A DNA stretch of 64,000 nt from Prochlorococcus sp. AG-347-I06 (GCA_003281605.1 QCBM01000001.1:186001-250000), one strand, 5' to 3'; shown: positions 26,564 to 34,671, counted from the stretch's first letter. The notes: generated from the letters alone by a model not told the origin. A program made the numbers and translations.

Positions 26564-27361
26564 TTAAGTATTTTTGGGCTTTTCATATCTTGAAAATAAT
26601 GTTTGAGATAAGATATAACCCGCAATTCCTGCGGCTGTAAAAGCTAAACCATTTTTAAATAAAGGTAATAAATCATTTGTTCTGGATATTATCGGTGCCA
26701 AACCAAAAATTCCAAATAACATTCCCCATAAAGGAGAAAGAAGAGCTAAAAATCCAATTGATATGACTTGACCTTCTTTTCTTGGGGCAGATGCGAAACC
26801 TGCTACTAAACCTCCAAGAATCGATGTACATAAAGTCCATATATATTGCTCTTTGGGTAGGCCAGGGACAACTTGGCATCCTCCTCTTTCGAGGCAAATC
26901 TTTACTGAATCAATTGCATCTAATACTGCACCATCCTCACCATGATCTTTAACATAGTATTGGTTGCCAAATCTTGTTTGAAGTTCAACCCAAAATAACC
27001 TTGGCATAAAATTAAAATAAGCCTCTCCTACGTTAAAGTTCAGCAAATTTCCCCCTCTAGGATCCGCAACTATCAACAAACTTGTCTCATCTAAATCCCA
27101 ATAGTCCTTTATTGCACTACCAGGAGAACTTTCAAACTGAGATAAATATTTAATTTTCCACCCACTTTCAATTTCTAGATTGTTGAGCTTTTCCTCTAAA
27201 GATTTTTTCTGATTAGGGCTTAATGTTTTAGCTAAATCAATTACTGGTGTTTTTTCTTCTGGTAAGAGATTTGGATTATTTATAGCGAAAACGGGTTTAT
27301 GTGAAATTAAAACTAATATAGATAGAAATATTCCTAATAAATAGTTAATCTTTGAAGGCAT
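26564..27361 (-). CDS. TPM-domain protein, Psb32/TLP18.3-like
   Basis: 265 residues. Signal peptide about 1-26 (ends KPVFA). A TPM domain follows (about 40-160: VIDLAKTLSPNQKKSLEEKL, WDLDETSLLIVADPRGGNLLNF). Unlike a soluble lumen protein, two or three membrane helices follow in the C-terminal part (about 175-250). In Synechocystis and plants this family protects and repairs photosystem II; the same role here is inferred. It is divergent from the neighbouring methyltransferase gene (31 bp gap). Confidence 0.87.
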   Translation of the reverse strand: MPSKINYLLGIFLSILVLISHKPVFAINNPNLLPEEKTPVIDLAKTLSPNQKKSLEEKLNNLEIESGWKIKYLSQFESSPGSAIKDYWDLDETSLLIVADPRGGNLLNFNVGEAYFNFMPRLFWVELQTRFGNQYYVKDHGEDGAVLDAIDSVKICLERGGCQVVPGLPKEQYIWTLCTSILGGLVAGFASAPRKEGQVISIGFLALLSPLWGMLFGIFGLAPIISRTNDLLPLFKNGLAFTAAGIAGYILSQTLFSRYEKPKNT

Positions 27362-27392
27362 AAATAAGTTTTGTCTCTTTATATTTTCGCCG

Positions 27393-28583
27393 ATGAATAG
27401 CTTACCCGCGAATAATCCAGATTGGTTAGTAAAAAAAATAATAAAAATGGGTGGGACTATAAGTTTTTATGACTTTATGAATTTTGCATTAAATGATCCT
27501 ATTAATGGTTATTACGGCAGCGGTAAAGCTGAGTTAGGCGTTCGAGGAGATTTTGTCACATCACCATCTTTATCTGATGATTTTGCTTTTTTAGTTGGTA
27601 AACAAATAGAAGATTGGTTGATTCAGTTCAAAAGTAGTTTTTTATCTAATGAGACATTATCTGTAACTGAATTTGGAGCTGGAGATGGAAGCTTTATGAG
27701 TGGATTAATTAAATACTTTTTAGAAAACAGCAAGAATCTTTTAGAAGGTATTTCTTTTGTAATTATTGAACCTAATGAAGGGATGGTAGAAAAACAAAAA
27801 AATAAATTGGAGGAATTTTTGAACTTAGGTATTGATATTTTATGGAAAGGTTTGGATGAAGTAGAGGAAAATAATATAAATGGAATAGTTCTAGCCAATG
27901 AAGTTTTGGATGCTTTGCCAGTAGAAAGAATAACCTTCTCAAAGGGAAAACTAATTCGACAAGCAGTTTCTATAGACAAAAAATCTCATAAATTATTTTT
28001 TGATAAAATGCCAATTATTCGTGAATTGGAAAAAAGTTTTGAACTTGCTAAAAGTGACTTGGGAATAACTATTCCGCCTGAAGATGCTCTTGAAGGATGG
28101 ACGACAGAATGGCATGTAGATAACTCAAAATGGTTAGAAGCTATTTATGGAAAAATTAACAATGGTATTTTATTGATAATTGATTACGCTAAGGAAGCTA
28201 AAAAATACTACTCCTCTAAAAATTCTGATGGGACGATAGTTTCATATGAAAATCAAAAAATGAAGAATAATGTCCTAGATTCTCCTGGAAATTGCGATTT
28301 AACATCTCATGTGTGCATAGAAACTTTAATTAATGATGCTGAGACTCTTGGATTTGATACTGTTGGAATAACTAAACAAGGCGAGGCTTTGTTGGCGCTT
28401 GGATTAGCAGAGAGACTTTATGGGATTCAGAAAGAATTTAAGGAGAATTTATCAAATGCTCTTTTAAGAAGAGAGGCATTACTTAGACTCGTAGATCCTG
28501 TTTGTTTAGGTGATTTTAAGTGGTTTGTTTTTAAAAAGTTTAATGAGAAGAAAATGAATATAAATTCAACCTGTTTACGTTAA
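27393..28583 (+). CDS. SAM-dependent methyltransferase, MidA/NDUFAF7 family (DUF185)
   Basis: 396 residues. The N-terminal [22 protein letters not shown] segment and [13 protein letters not shown] motif are typical of the NDUFAF7/MidA family, whose mitochondrial member methylates an arginine of complex I subunit NDUFS2. In cyanobacteria the likely partner would be the NDH-1 complex, which is inference. The 3' end overlaps the aroB 3' end by 4 nt, tail to tail. Confidence 0.88.
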   Translation: MNSLPANNPDWLVKKIIKMGGTISFYDFMNFALNDPINGYYGSGKAELGVRGDFVTSPSLSDDFAFLVGKQIEDWLIQFKSSFLSNETLSVTEFGAGDGSFMSGLIKYFLENSKNLLEGISFVIIEPNEGMVEKQKNKLEEFLNLGIDILWKGLDEVEENNINGIVLANEVLDALPVERITFSKGKLIRQAVSIDKKSHKLFFDKMPIIRELEKSFELAKSDLGITIPPEDALEGWTTEWHVDNSKWLEAIYGKINNGILLIIDYAKEAKKYYSSKNSDGTIVSYENQKMKNNVLDSPGNCDLTSHVCIETLINDAETLGFDTVGITKQGEALLALGLAERLYGIQKEFKENLSNALLRREALLRLVDPVCLGDFKWFVFKKFNEKKMNINSTCLR

Positions 28584-29671
28584 GAAAATAACTTTAAAAA
28601 TAATGAATCTTCTACGTCATCATATATATCAACAGCACCAATTTCTTTCGGTAATACAAATCTCATTTTGCCATCACGAACTTTTTTATCGCCCATAAGT
28701 ATTGTTAGAACTTCTTCTTTATTTATTTTGGGGATCTCGGTAGGAAGATCATAACTCTCTAAGAGAATTCGCTGTCTCTCTAATTCTTCTTTAGACCATA
28801 ACCCTTTTTCAATTGCTATTTTCCCAGCAATATTCATACCAATTGATATTGCCTCACCATGCAGAAATTTGCCGTATCCACATAAATTTTCAATAACGTG
28901 ACCAAAAGAATGACCATAATTCAATATTGCTCTAACACCATTTTCATGTTCGTCTTGAGAAACAACTTGAGACTTTGTTTTAATTGAACTATTAATTATT
29001 TTAATTAGATATTCATTTTTGAGATTTATAAGTTCATTTTTGTTTTTTTCAATTTCTAAGTATTCGAAAAGCTCTTTATCTCTTATTACTCCGTATTTTA
29101 TTACTTCGGCCATGCCTGCACTAAATTCTCTTTTGGGCAAACTTTTTAAAGTTTCTGGATCAATAAAAACTGCTTTAGGTTGATTAAAAGCTCCAATTAA
29201 ATTCTTACCTTTTGGATGATTTACTCCTGTTTTCCCTCCCACAGATGAATCAACCATTGATAATAATGTTGTTGGAATCTGAATATATTCGATACCTCTC
29301 AGCCAAGTCGCAGCTGCAAAACCACTTACATCTCCAACAATTCCTCCTCCAAGGGCAATAATTATTGAATTTCTATCTAAGCCAAATTCAAATGCTACAT
29401 CATATATTTCACTTAAGGTTTTTAAGTTTTTATATGATTCTCCAGCCTTGATAAGGAACATTTTGGCCTGAAATTTATTATCTTTTAAATTATTTAAAAA
29501 TTTTTCTCCATACAAATTTGATATTTCTTCATTTGAAATCACAAGTATTTTTCTATTCTTTGTTATTCCAATTTTTAAAAGTTCTTCGCTGATATTATTC
29601 AGTATCCCTGCTTCTAGAGTTACTTCGTATGACTTATCACCTAATGGGACTAATATTTTTCTCTTATTCAC
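28580..29671 (-). CDS. aroB: 3-dehydroquinate synthase
   Basis: 363 residues. AroB converts DAHP to dehydroquinate, the second step of the shikimate pathway, with NAD and a divalent metal. Seen: [19 protein letters not shown] (NAD-binding glycine-rich segment), [28 protein letters not shown], and the metal-binding [12 protein letters not shown] and [11 protein letters not shown]. Full length. It is convergent with the MidA-like gene. Confidence 0.97.
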   Translation of the reverse strand: MNKRKILVPLGDKSYEVTLEAGILNNISEELLKIGITKNRKILVISNEEISNLYGEKFLNNLKDNKFQAKMFLIKAGESYKNLKTLSEIYDVAFEFGLDRNSIIIALGGGIVGDVSGFAAATWLRGIEYIQIPTTLLSMVDSSVGGKTGVNHPKGKNLIGAFNQPKAVFIDPETLKSLPKREFSAGMAEVIKYGVIRDKELFEYLEIEKNKNELINLKNEYLIKIINSSIKTKSQVVSQDEHENGVRAILNYGHSFGHVIENLCGYGKFLHGEAISIGMNIAGKIAIEKGLWSKEELERQRILLESYDLPTEIPKINKEEVLTILMGDKKVRDGKMRFVLPKEIGAVDIYDDVEDSLFLKLFS

Positions 29672-29796
29672 AATTGATTACCTAGTTAAAATTTATAAAT
29701 ATTTGGTATTAAATACTTTATATATTAGCAAAATCTAAGCTCTAGATCCTTAAAAATTCAGTTGTTAAGAATTAGAAATGGTAATAAAATCATGCT

Positions 29797-30987
29797 ATGA
29801 GTTTTAAAAAAAGTATAAAAGATATTAAGAAAAATTATTCCCTAGGAATAATTGGAGGTGGTCAACTGGCTTTGATGTTAACCGAGGCAGCAAAAAAAAG
29901 AGATCTAGAAGTATGTGTGCAAACAAAATCTTGTGATGATCCTGCTGGTTTAAAAGCAGATCATGTCATAGAAGCTGATCCTTTAAAGATAAGAGGTAAT
30001 AAATCATTAATTAATGAGTGTGAAAAAATAATTTTTGAAAATGAATGGATAAAAATTGATAAATTAAATTTAATTGACAATAAAGATATTTTTGTTCCAA
30101 GCCTTAATTCAATTAAGCCATTAGTAAATAGGTTTTCTCAAAAAAAATTAATAGACAGAATGAATATCCCCTGCCCAAAATGGATAAGTATTGAGGATTT
30201 TAAAAATCTCTCGGATGAGGAAGTCAATAATTGGACTTTTCCTCTAATGGCAAAATCAAATAAAGGTGGATATGACGGCAAAGGGAACAGAAAAATAAAG
30301 ACAAAAGAAGATTTAGATTCTTTTTTAACAGAGAATAGTTCTAATGAATGGCTAATAGAAGAATGGATAGAGTATGAAAAAGAACTGGCTCTTGTTGGTT
30401 CGAGAGATAGGACCGGTAAGATAAGATTTTTTCCAATAGTTGAGACGTTCCAATCAAATCATATTTGTGATTGGGTTCTTGCACCTGGAACAAATGAATA
30501 TGATTTGAAATTATTTGCAATAAATATTTTCTCTTCAATAGTCAATGAACTTAATTACGTTGGAGTTTTAGCTATTGAATTCTTCTATGGAGATAATGGT
30601 CTTTTAATCAATGAAATAGCTCCTAGAACACATAATTCAGCTCATTTCTCTATTGAAGCTTGCACTTCAAGTCAGTTTGATCAATATGTTTGCATCTCTT
30701 CTGGGATAATGCCACCAGAGATCAAAATGAACTGTGAAGGGGCAATTATGATAAATTTACTGGGGTTGAAAAAGAATTTCCCATTCTCAATGGAAACAAG
30801 AATTAAAATGTTATCTGAAATTGAGGGTTCTAATATTCATTGTTATGGCAAATCTCGAGAAATTCTGGGAAGAAAAATGGCTCACATTACATTTTTATTA
30901 AATGGTAAAACGCATTCAGAAAGATATGATGAAGCTCAAATTTTATTAACTATGGTAAGAGACATTTGGCCATCTCCAAATGCTTAA
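29797..30987 (+). CDS. purK: 5-(carboxyamino)imidazole ribonucleotide synthase
   Basis: 396 residues. PurK makes N5-CAIR from AIR, bicarbonate and ATP in purine synthesis. An ATP-grasp fold is visible: IGGGQLALMLTEAA at the N-terminus, FPLMAKSNKGGYDGKGN (ATP-binding lysine loop), LIEEWIEYEKELALV and the metal loop LLINEIAPRTHNSAH. The 6S RNA gene follows directly, the conserved cyanobacterial arrangement, and read-through from purK may contribute 6S RNA. Confidence 0.96.
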   Translation: MSFKKSIKDIKKNYSLGIIGGGQLALMLTEAAKKRDLEVCVQTKSCDDPAGLKADHVIEADPLKIRGNKSLINECEKIIFENEWIKIDKLNLIDNKDIFVPSLNSIKPLVNRFSQKKLIDRMNIPCPKWISIEDFKNLSDEEVNNWTFPLMAKSNKGGYDGKGNRKIKTKEDLDSFLTENSSNEWLIEEWIEYEKELALVGSRDRTGKIRFFPIVETFQSNHICDWVLAPGTNEYDLKLFAINIFSSIVNELNYVGVLAIEFFYGDNGLLINEIAPRTHNSAHFSIEACTSSQFDQYVCISSGIMPPEIKMNCEGAIMINLLGLKKNFPFSMETRIKMLSEIEGSNIHCYGKSREILGRKMAHITFLLNGKTHSERYDEAQILLTMVRDIWPSPNA

Positions 30988-31006
30988 AAAAATAAGTTAG
31001 AGTTAG

Positions 31007-31187
31007 ATTACTGGATCTTTGGTTAAGTTCTTCTTTATGTGCTCTGATCTGACTCTCTTTCGACATGAGGAGACTGTCGTGATGCGGTAGTAAACCGATC
31101 TTGTAATCGGAAACGAAAGCCCACTTTGAATCCTCTTCTGGCATTTCCAGGTCGATGCAGCAGAGAACTGACGGGGATCCGGTATTA
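31007..31187 (+). ncRNA. ssrS: 6S RNA (Yfr7/ssaA)
   Basis: A GC-richer stretch, not protein coding, directly downstream of purK on the same strand, exactly where cyanobacterial 6S RNA genes sit. The ends pair: TACTGGATC (31009-31017) with GATCCGGTA (31176-31184) forms the closing stem (one G-U), and the interior gives the long rod with a central bulge expected of 6S RNA, including GATCTTGTAATCGG. 6S RNA sequesters RNA polymerase holoenzyme. End points are accurate to about 5 nt. Confidence 0.88.
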
Positions 31188-31295
31188 CCTATCAAACTGC
31201 ATGTTATTACACGCTTTTGGTAGTTATTTTATTTTATTGGAATAACTGAGCTGTTTTTTTCTCTATCAGTGTAAATAATTTATTTGCCAAAATAC

Positions 31296-31345
31296 TTGAC
31301 GATCCATTTCTTATGTATTTATATTAGTAGTACACATGTATTACT
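31296..31345 (+). promoter_or_regulatory. Promoter and inverted-repeat operator of DUF1651 gene 1
   Basis: TTGACG (31296-31301), an 18-bp spacer and TATATT (31320-31325) form a good sigma-70 type promoter. Immediately downstream, AGTAGTACA-CA-TGTATTACT (31326-31345) is a near-perfect inverted repeat, 8 of 9 bp pairing. The same block, with the same order, precedes the second DUF1651 gene. The repeat covers the likely transcription start, so a repressor is the simplest reading (inferred). Confidence 0.55.
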
Positions 31346-31350
31346 AAGTA

Positions 31351-31650
31351 ATGACTTTAGGAGGAGCTAATGTTTGGACTAATTTTTCTTACGGTTATCG
31401 TAATGAGTCCCCAAGTGGTTGGTTGCTTAGCCCAGACCGCAGCAGATTAATTTTATTTGTAAGGAATAAAAAATCTCCAAGAAATAGTATGAGAATTTTT
31501 GCTCATACATATTATGCAAATGATCTTGGTGAGCCAATGGCAATTAAATCATCCACTCAAATGTATTTGGATAATGCTTGGGATAAATGGCATGACCTTC
31601 AATTAGAAGGTTGGACTTTTGAAGAACTTGAATTACCTGAATCTGTATGA
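31351..31650 (+). CDS. DUF1651 family protein, copy 1
   Basis: 99 residues. DUF1651 is a small marine picocyanobacterial family of unknown function. The family core PSGWLLSPDRSRLILFVR is at about residues 21-38, followed by HTYYANDLGEPM and DKWHDLQLEGWTFEEL, which match the second copy at 33794 in order. First gene of a tight run: its stop overlaps the next ORF start (ATGA at 31647). The first 33 codons also encode a second frame (31370-31450). It starts only 5 nt after the operator. Confidence 0.82.
   Translation: MTLGGANVWTNFSYGYRNESPSGWLLSPDRSRLILFVRNKKSPRNSMRIFAHTYYANDLGEPMAIKSSTQMYLDNAWDKWHDLQLEGWTFEELELPESV
31370..31450 (+). CDS. Overlapping 26-codon ORF, signal-peptide-like, copy 1
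   Basis: Out-of-frame ATG at 31370 inside DUF1651 copy 1, with a strong Shine-Dalgarno GGAGGAG at the right distance. The product MFGLIFLTVIVMSPQVVGCL plus six residues is hydrophobic and has a lipobox-like VVGC. The second DUF1651 locus has the same-offset, same-length ORF. Much of the sequence is also under constraint from the DUF1651 frame, so coding is not proven. Confidence 0.3.
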   Translation: MFGLIFLTVIVMSPQVVGCLAQTAAD

Positions 31651-31787
31651 CTAACTTAAATCCAATCAAAAAGAAATTATCAAAAGTAGATAGAAAAATA
31701 TCTATGCAAGACCCATCAAAATTATTAGCAGAATTTTTTAATGGTGTTGTCATTGAACTTGATGAAGAATATAAATATGACTCATAA
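31647..31787 (+). CDS. Small hypothetical protein, coupled to DUF1651
   Basis: 46 residues, ATG at 31647 overlapping the DUF1651 stop as ATGA, so translation is likely coupled. Basic first half (NPIKKKLSKVDRKI) and acidic C-terminus (ELDEEYKYDS). No family recognised. Its end overlaps the next ORF by 11 nt. Confidence 0.55.
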   Translation: MTNLNPIKKKLSKVDRKISMQDPSKLLAEFFNGVVIELDEEYKYDS

Positions 31788-31929
31788 AGAATTGATAGAT
31801 CAAGTTTCCTCAAATTTATTTAAACAAAGTGGAAAGTTAGAAAGTAGAAGATCTTGGTTGGCAATGAGAAATTATCTTGAACAATTAGATACCGAACAAC
31901 TTAAATCCATGCTTAAGGACCACGGATGA
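31777..31929 (+). CDS. Small helical hypothetical protein
   Basis: 50 residues from ATG at 31777 (MTHKELIDQV). An upstream in-frame ATG at 31741 would add 12 residues inside the previous gene and is less likely. The protein is helical and charged, with RRSWLAMRNYLEQLDTEQLKSML, and lacks a membrane segment. It is third in the DUF1651 run, overlapping its neighbour by 11 nt. Confidence 0.6.
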   Translation: MTHKELIDQVSSNLFKQSGKLESRRSWLAMRNYLEQLDTEQLKSMLKDHG

Positions 31930-31939
31930 TTTAAAAACT

Positions 31940-32053
31940 TTATTTAGTTTTTATTTTTTTCTTAATTCTCAGAAAACCGTAAGTTGCAAAGCCAACCAAA
32001 AACATATCCAAGTAAATATGCCAAGTAGGAAAAATCTGGTGTATTAATTCCAT
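31940..32053 (-). CDS. 37-residue membrane microprotein
   Basis: Minus-strand ORF, ATG at 32053, TAA at 31940: MELIHQIFPTWHIYLDMF then a single helix (LVGFATYGFLRI) and a lysine-rich tail (KKKIKTK). Its ATG shares one base with the stop of the ligase-domain gene, so the two overlap head to tail and are probably cotranscribed. Unknown function. Confidence 0.55.
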   Translation of the reverse strand: MELIHQIFPTWHIYLDMFLVGFATYGFLRIKKKIKTK

Positions 32054-32802
32054 TAACGTTTTATTGCCACTTGCCAATAAGGATAATCTAAATTTGATTT
32101 TTCTCTAATCAATTGTAATTTTCTAGAATTTATTTTTACTACTATTCCATCTGTTGGATATTTACTAAAAAGCTTCCCTTCTAGCCATTGTTTTCTAAAT
32201 AATTCAACTTGGCTCGTAAAGTTGCATGAAATATCCTGAGGGATCGTGAAGCCAAGCTTTGAAAGACTTTTTTTGGACTCATATTGGTTAAGCGTTGAAT
32301 TAAGTATTTGAAATGCGCAGAAGCTAAGACTTTCAGAAAATCCTTCTTTAGCTCTTAGAAATCCAGAGGCGATTCTCTGGGAGATATTTGGAATTTGGTT
32401 GGGTGCATATAATTCACCTCTAACTTGAAGAACTCCTCGTAAAGGGAGATTATTGGGAATGTCTTGGACTTTAATAAGTTTATTAGTAACGTCTGCCCCT
32501 TTTCTTGAAATTGCTTTCTCAAAGGTTCCATCCCTATATTGCAAAGCAATAGCACAACCATCAATTTTTGGTTCAATTAATAATCTGGTATCTACTAATA
32601 ATCCTTTCAAAAATTCATCTATTGAATCCTTTTCTAATGAAGGTAAAACTAGTTTAGTTTTCTTTTTAAAGTAATCACAATTAGGGTTTGTTCTTAATAA
32701 ATTTTTTTCAAGTTTGTCGAACTGCTTATCAGAGATTAAAGCATTACCATTTCTATAATTGTCGTCATACCATTCAATTCGTTCTTCTAAATAAGTCTTC
32801 AT
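32053..32802 (-). CDS. Stand-alone NAD-dependent DNA ligase adenylation domain
   Basis: 249 residues. The fold is that of the LigA nucleotidyltransferase core: a short N-terminal helical part (YYDDNYRNGNALISDKQFDKLE), the active-site lysine motif EPKIDGCAIAL (KxDG; Lys about residue 98), VRGELYAPNQ, DGIVVKINSRKLQ and the ending YWQVAIKR. OB, zinc, HhH and BRCT domains of full LigA (about 670-700 residues) are all missing. It could adenylate itself and a partner, or nick-seal poorly. Not a broken gene: frame, start and length are clean. Confidence 0.85.
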   Translation of the reverse strand: MKTYLEERIEWYDDNYRNGNALISDKQFDKLEKNLLRTNPNCDYFKKKTKLVLPSLEKDSIDEFLKGLLVDTRLLIEPKIDGCAIALQYRDGTFEKAISRKGADVTNKLIKVQDIPNNLPLRGVLQVRGELYAPNQIPNISQRIASGFLRAKEGFSESLSFCAFQILNSTLNQYESKKSLSKLGFTIPQDISCNFTSQVELFRKQWLEGKLFSKYPTDGIVVKINSRKLQLIREKSNLDYPYWQVAIKR

Positions 32803-32994
32803 TTAATACGATGGCTTAAGTGTTTGGTCAGGTATCCAACTTGGTTTATCTACAATCCATTTTTCTCTATCTTCATATTCAACAGTCCATAAAAGAAATA
32901 AAGAAATTTCTTTTAGAGTTATGCCAACCAAATATCTTGTTTTTGGGCTTATTGACATAAATCCAAATAATAATATTAATATAAGTTTAAACAA
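32803..32994 (-). CDS. Small membrane protein
   Basis: 63 residues. A hydrophobic N-terminal segment (MFKLILILLFGFMSIS) is followed by a second partly hydrophobic stretch (LVGITLKEISLFLLWTV) and a polar C-terminus (DREKWIVDKPSWIPDQ). Its stop lies immediately before the ATG of the ligase-domain gene (zero-base gap), so it is probably in the same transcript. Confidence 0.6.
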   Translation of the reverse strand: MFKLILILLFGFMSISPKTRYLVGITLKEISLFLLWTVEYEDREKWIVDKPSWIPDQTLKPSY

Positions 32995-33037
32995 ACCTTT
33001 AATAATTTAAAAACTCAGCGTAATTTTTGCGAACTTT

Positions 33038-33295
33038 TTAATTAATGCAATTCTTATAACCTTCAATCTTTGCTAGTTCATCAATATTCAAACCTGTTTC
33101 TTCTAGTAAAGTTTCTCCTATAGCGTCCTTTTTGAATTTAGTTAAAGCTCCTTTAGTAGAGTACTTAATACATTGGTTTTTGTATTTTGCTTCTTTGACA
33201 ACAGGAGATAAATAAAAACCAAACAAGATGATAAAAGCCCCATAAGTTACAACTTTTCTGTGGTTTTTCCACCATTCATAAAATTTATTGGACAC
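33038..33295 (-). CDS. Small membrane-anchored hypothetical protein
   Basis: 85 residues. One membrane helix near the N-terminus (VVTYGAFIILFGFYLSPVV) after a basic tail, then a soluble C-terminal part with two Cys (NQCIKYSTKG and GYKNCIN) that could face the lumen or periplasm. No family recognised. A similar anchor-plus-two-Cys layout is seen in the gene ending at 61561 (KLDCEAI...NFCYGGEEI). Confidence 0.65.
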   Translation of the reverse strand: MSNKFYEWWKNHRKVVTYGAFIILFGFYLSPVVKEAKYKNQCIKYSTKGALTKFKKDAIGETLLEETGLNIDELAKIEGYKNCIN

Positions 33296-33364
33296 GAAAA
33301 ATAAATGACTATTTTCTATAGTAAATTGACTGTCAACAAATTACTTAAGAAATTTTAGGATTGG

Positions 33365-33673
33365 TTAATTTATTGTTTTATCATTAATAGATTTAACCCA
33401 AGAATAATATCTTGATTTTCTAATTCTTTGCTCTTTCGAGACTAATCTATCCGCAGATTCTAGGGGTGATTCTCCTTTCTCGACTTTTGTTGTAATAGAA
33501 ATACCAAAACCTTTTGCTTCAATTTTTGCAATGCCACCCTCTAAAAAAAATAAAAAAGACCAACCTTTATTCCATCCTAAATAGAAGGGATTTCGATACA
33601 TTGCATTCTTTTGGAGATACTCTTTAAATGATATTTTCCTTTTCAAAGAGTTACTTGTATTCACTATTACCAA
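33365..33673 (-). CDS. Hypothetical protein
   Basis: 102 residues, basic, with aromatic segments (NPFYLGWNKGWSFLFFLEGG) and a charged C-terminus (RLVSKEQRIRKSRYYSW). No obvious membrane helix or catalytic motif. Divergent from the second DUF1651 gene, so the 33674-33793 gap contains promoters for both. Confidence 0.6.
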   Translation of the reverse strand: MVIVNTSNSLKRKISFKEYLQKNAMYRNPFYLGWNKGWSFLFFLEGGIAKIEAKGFGISITTKVEKGESPLESADRLVSKEQRIRKSRYYSWVKSINDKTIN

Positions 33674-33741
33674 ATAAGAAGTTTACGGTTGATTATTTCT
33701 AGAAAGTAATTTTAGTATTTAAATAATTAACAGAGGAATAC

Positions 33742-33790
33742 TTGACGTCTACGAGTAGTACATTTATATTAATAGTACAACTGTATTATC
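33742..33790 (+). promoter_or_regulatory. Promoter and inverted-repeat operator of DUF1651 gene 2
   Basis: TTGACG (33742-33747), 17-bp spacer, TATATT (33765-33770), then AATAGTACA-AC-TGTATTATC (33771-33790), an inverted repeat with 7 of 9 bp pairing. The order and sequence match the block before DUF1651 copy 1. An additional AGTAGTACA half-site lies in the spacer (33754-33762). Confidence 0.55.
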
Positions 33791-33793
33791 TTT

Positions 33794-34084
33794 ATGACTT
33801 CAGGAGTCGCTAATGTTCGGACTTATTTTTATCGTGGCAGCCTTATTGACCCCCCAACTGGCTGGTTGTTTAACAAAAAAAGTGGTTTATTAATTTTTTT
33901 TGAGAGTTATAAGAAATCTGTATCTAATAACTTAAAAGTATATACTCATCTTTTCTATGCAAATGAATTAGGTGAACCAGCCCAAATTAAAAATTCAAGA
34001 CTTCATTCTATTGAGTGTGCTTGTGAAACATGGAATGAATTAATTTCAGGAGGTTGGCAAATTGTTACTCATAAATTCCAGTAA
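33794..34084 (+). CDS. DUF1651 family protein, copy 2
   Basis: 96 residues, a paralogue of the protein at 31351: PPTGWLFNKKSGLLIFFES aligns with the copy 1 core, and HLFYANELGEPAQIKNS and ETWNELISGGW align with the later segments. It is followed 2 nt later by the zinc-ribbon-like gene. The two DUF1651 loci share promoter, operator, leader and first 33 codons but have different downstream genes, so the duplicated part is the front of the operon. Confidence 0.82.
   Translation: MTSGVANVRTYFYRGSLIDPPTGWLFNKKSGLLIFFESYKKSVSNNLKVYTHLFYANELGEPAQIKNSRLHSIECACETWNELISGGWQIVTHKFQ
33813..33893 (+). CDS. Overlapping 26-codon ORF, signal-peptide-like, copy 2
   Basis: Same 19-nt offset from the DUF1651 start and same 26 codons as the ORF at 31370. 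Shine-Dalgarno AGGAG precedes ATG. MFGLIF, PQ and GC are retained (product MFGLIFIVAALLTPQLAGCL plus six residues, lipobox-like LAGC) and third positions of F2, L4 and C19 change silently. Coding is a hypothesis. Confidence 0.3.
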   Translation: MFGLIFIVAALLTPQLAGCLTKKVVY

Positions 34085-34086
34085 TC

Positions 34087-34320
34087 ATGATCAAGGTAAA
34101 TCCGTCAAAATGGGAATATCTAAAAGAATCTACCTTAAAACGAAAACGAACAAAGATTTGTATTTCTTGCAATCACTTTCGCTACAGCACTACAGAAACT
34201 TTTGCTACTATCTTGATCTGTCCAAAATACGAAAAACTCATACCACAGGGTGATCATTTACTTAAAGGCTGTGAGTATTGGCAAAAAAATAGGACGATAT
34301 TTTCTCCTGAAGCATCTTAA
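34087..34320 (+). CDS. Zinc-ribbon-like small protein
   Basis: 77 residues. Basic N-terminal half (LKESTLKRKRTK) then CISC-NHF, a cysteine at ILICPKY and a further cysteine at KGCEYW: a C-x2-C plus two single Cys pattern, with His between, compatible with a structural zinc site. Cotranscribed with DUF1651 copy 2 (2 nt gap). Function unknown. Confidence 0.65.
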   Translation: MIKVNPSKWEYLKESTLKRKRTKICISCNHFRYSTTETFATILICPKYEKLIPQGDHLLKGCEYWQKNRTIFSPEAS

Positions 34321-34419
34321 TTATTCTCTAATTAAACTTTCTATTTATTGATATTTAATTATGTAAACAAAGCATTATTTTATACAACTTAAAAAATTCT
34401 TTTTAAGTACTTTTAAAGC

Positions 34420-34521
34420 ATGGTTCAATTCTACTTTTCCATATTTTTATTAGTTGTGCTTACATTTTTTGCACTTTTATTAGATGCACCAGAATTGGCA
34501 TCATTAATTCAAACATTTTAG
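34420..34521 (+). CDS. 33-residue single-helix membrane microprotein
   Basis: ATG at 34420, TAG at 34519-34521. MVQFYFSIFLLVVLTFFALL is one membrane helix, then a short acidic tail (DAPELASLIQTF). A hairpin (34530-34551) follows the stop. No ribosome-binding site stands out. Its size and topology are like small photosystem subunits, but it matches none that I know. Confidence 0.5.
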   Translation: MVQFYFSIFLLVVLTFFALLLDAPELASLIQTF

Positions 34522-34529
34522 AAAATAAT

Positions 34530-34551
34530 AAATCAGCATTTTTACTGATTT
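34530..34551 (+). terminator. Weak hairpin terminator
   Basis: AAATCAG-cattttta-CTGATTT, 7 bp, followed by a modest T-rich run (ACTTTCTTA). Ends the microprotein gene at 34420. Confidence 0.4.
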
Positions 34552-34603
34552 ACTTTCTTAATAAGTAAGGCGTAGGTTTAACTTGTTGAATAGGAGGGAT
34601 CTA

Positions 34604-34645
34604 ATGATTGACAGTCCACCAGAGGAGTTAAATTATAAAATTTAA
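34604..34645 (+). CDS. 13-codon ORF with strong ribosome-binding site
   Basis: AGGAGGGAT precedes ATG at 34604 by the optimal spacing; the ORF encodes MIDSPPEELNYKI and ends at TAA 34643-34645. The transcript would end at the perfect hairpin at 34672-34701. It is either a micropeptide gene or the coding part of a small RNA. Confidence 0.3.
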   Translation: MIDSPPEELNYKI

Positions 34646-34671
34646 ATCTAGATAAAACTAATGCTAAATCT

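Noticed and set aside
30950-31195. Minus-strand ORF of 81 codons across the purK end
   Set aside because: Overlaps purK and the 6S RNA on the opposite strand; 6S structure explains the sequence.
34062-34253. Alternative frame ORF across the DUF1651 copy 2 end
   Set aside because: Overlaps the zinc-ribbon gene in another frame; that frame has the cysteine motif and follows the DUF1651 stop by 2 nt.
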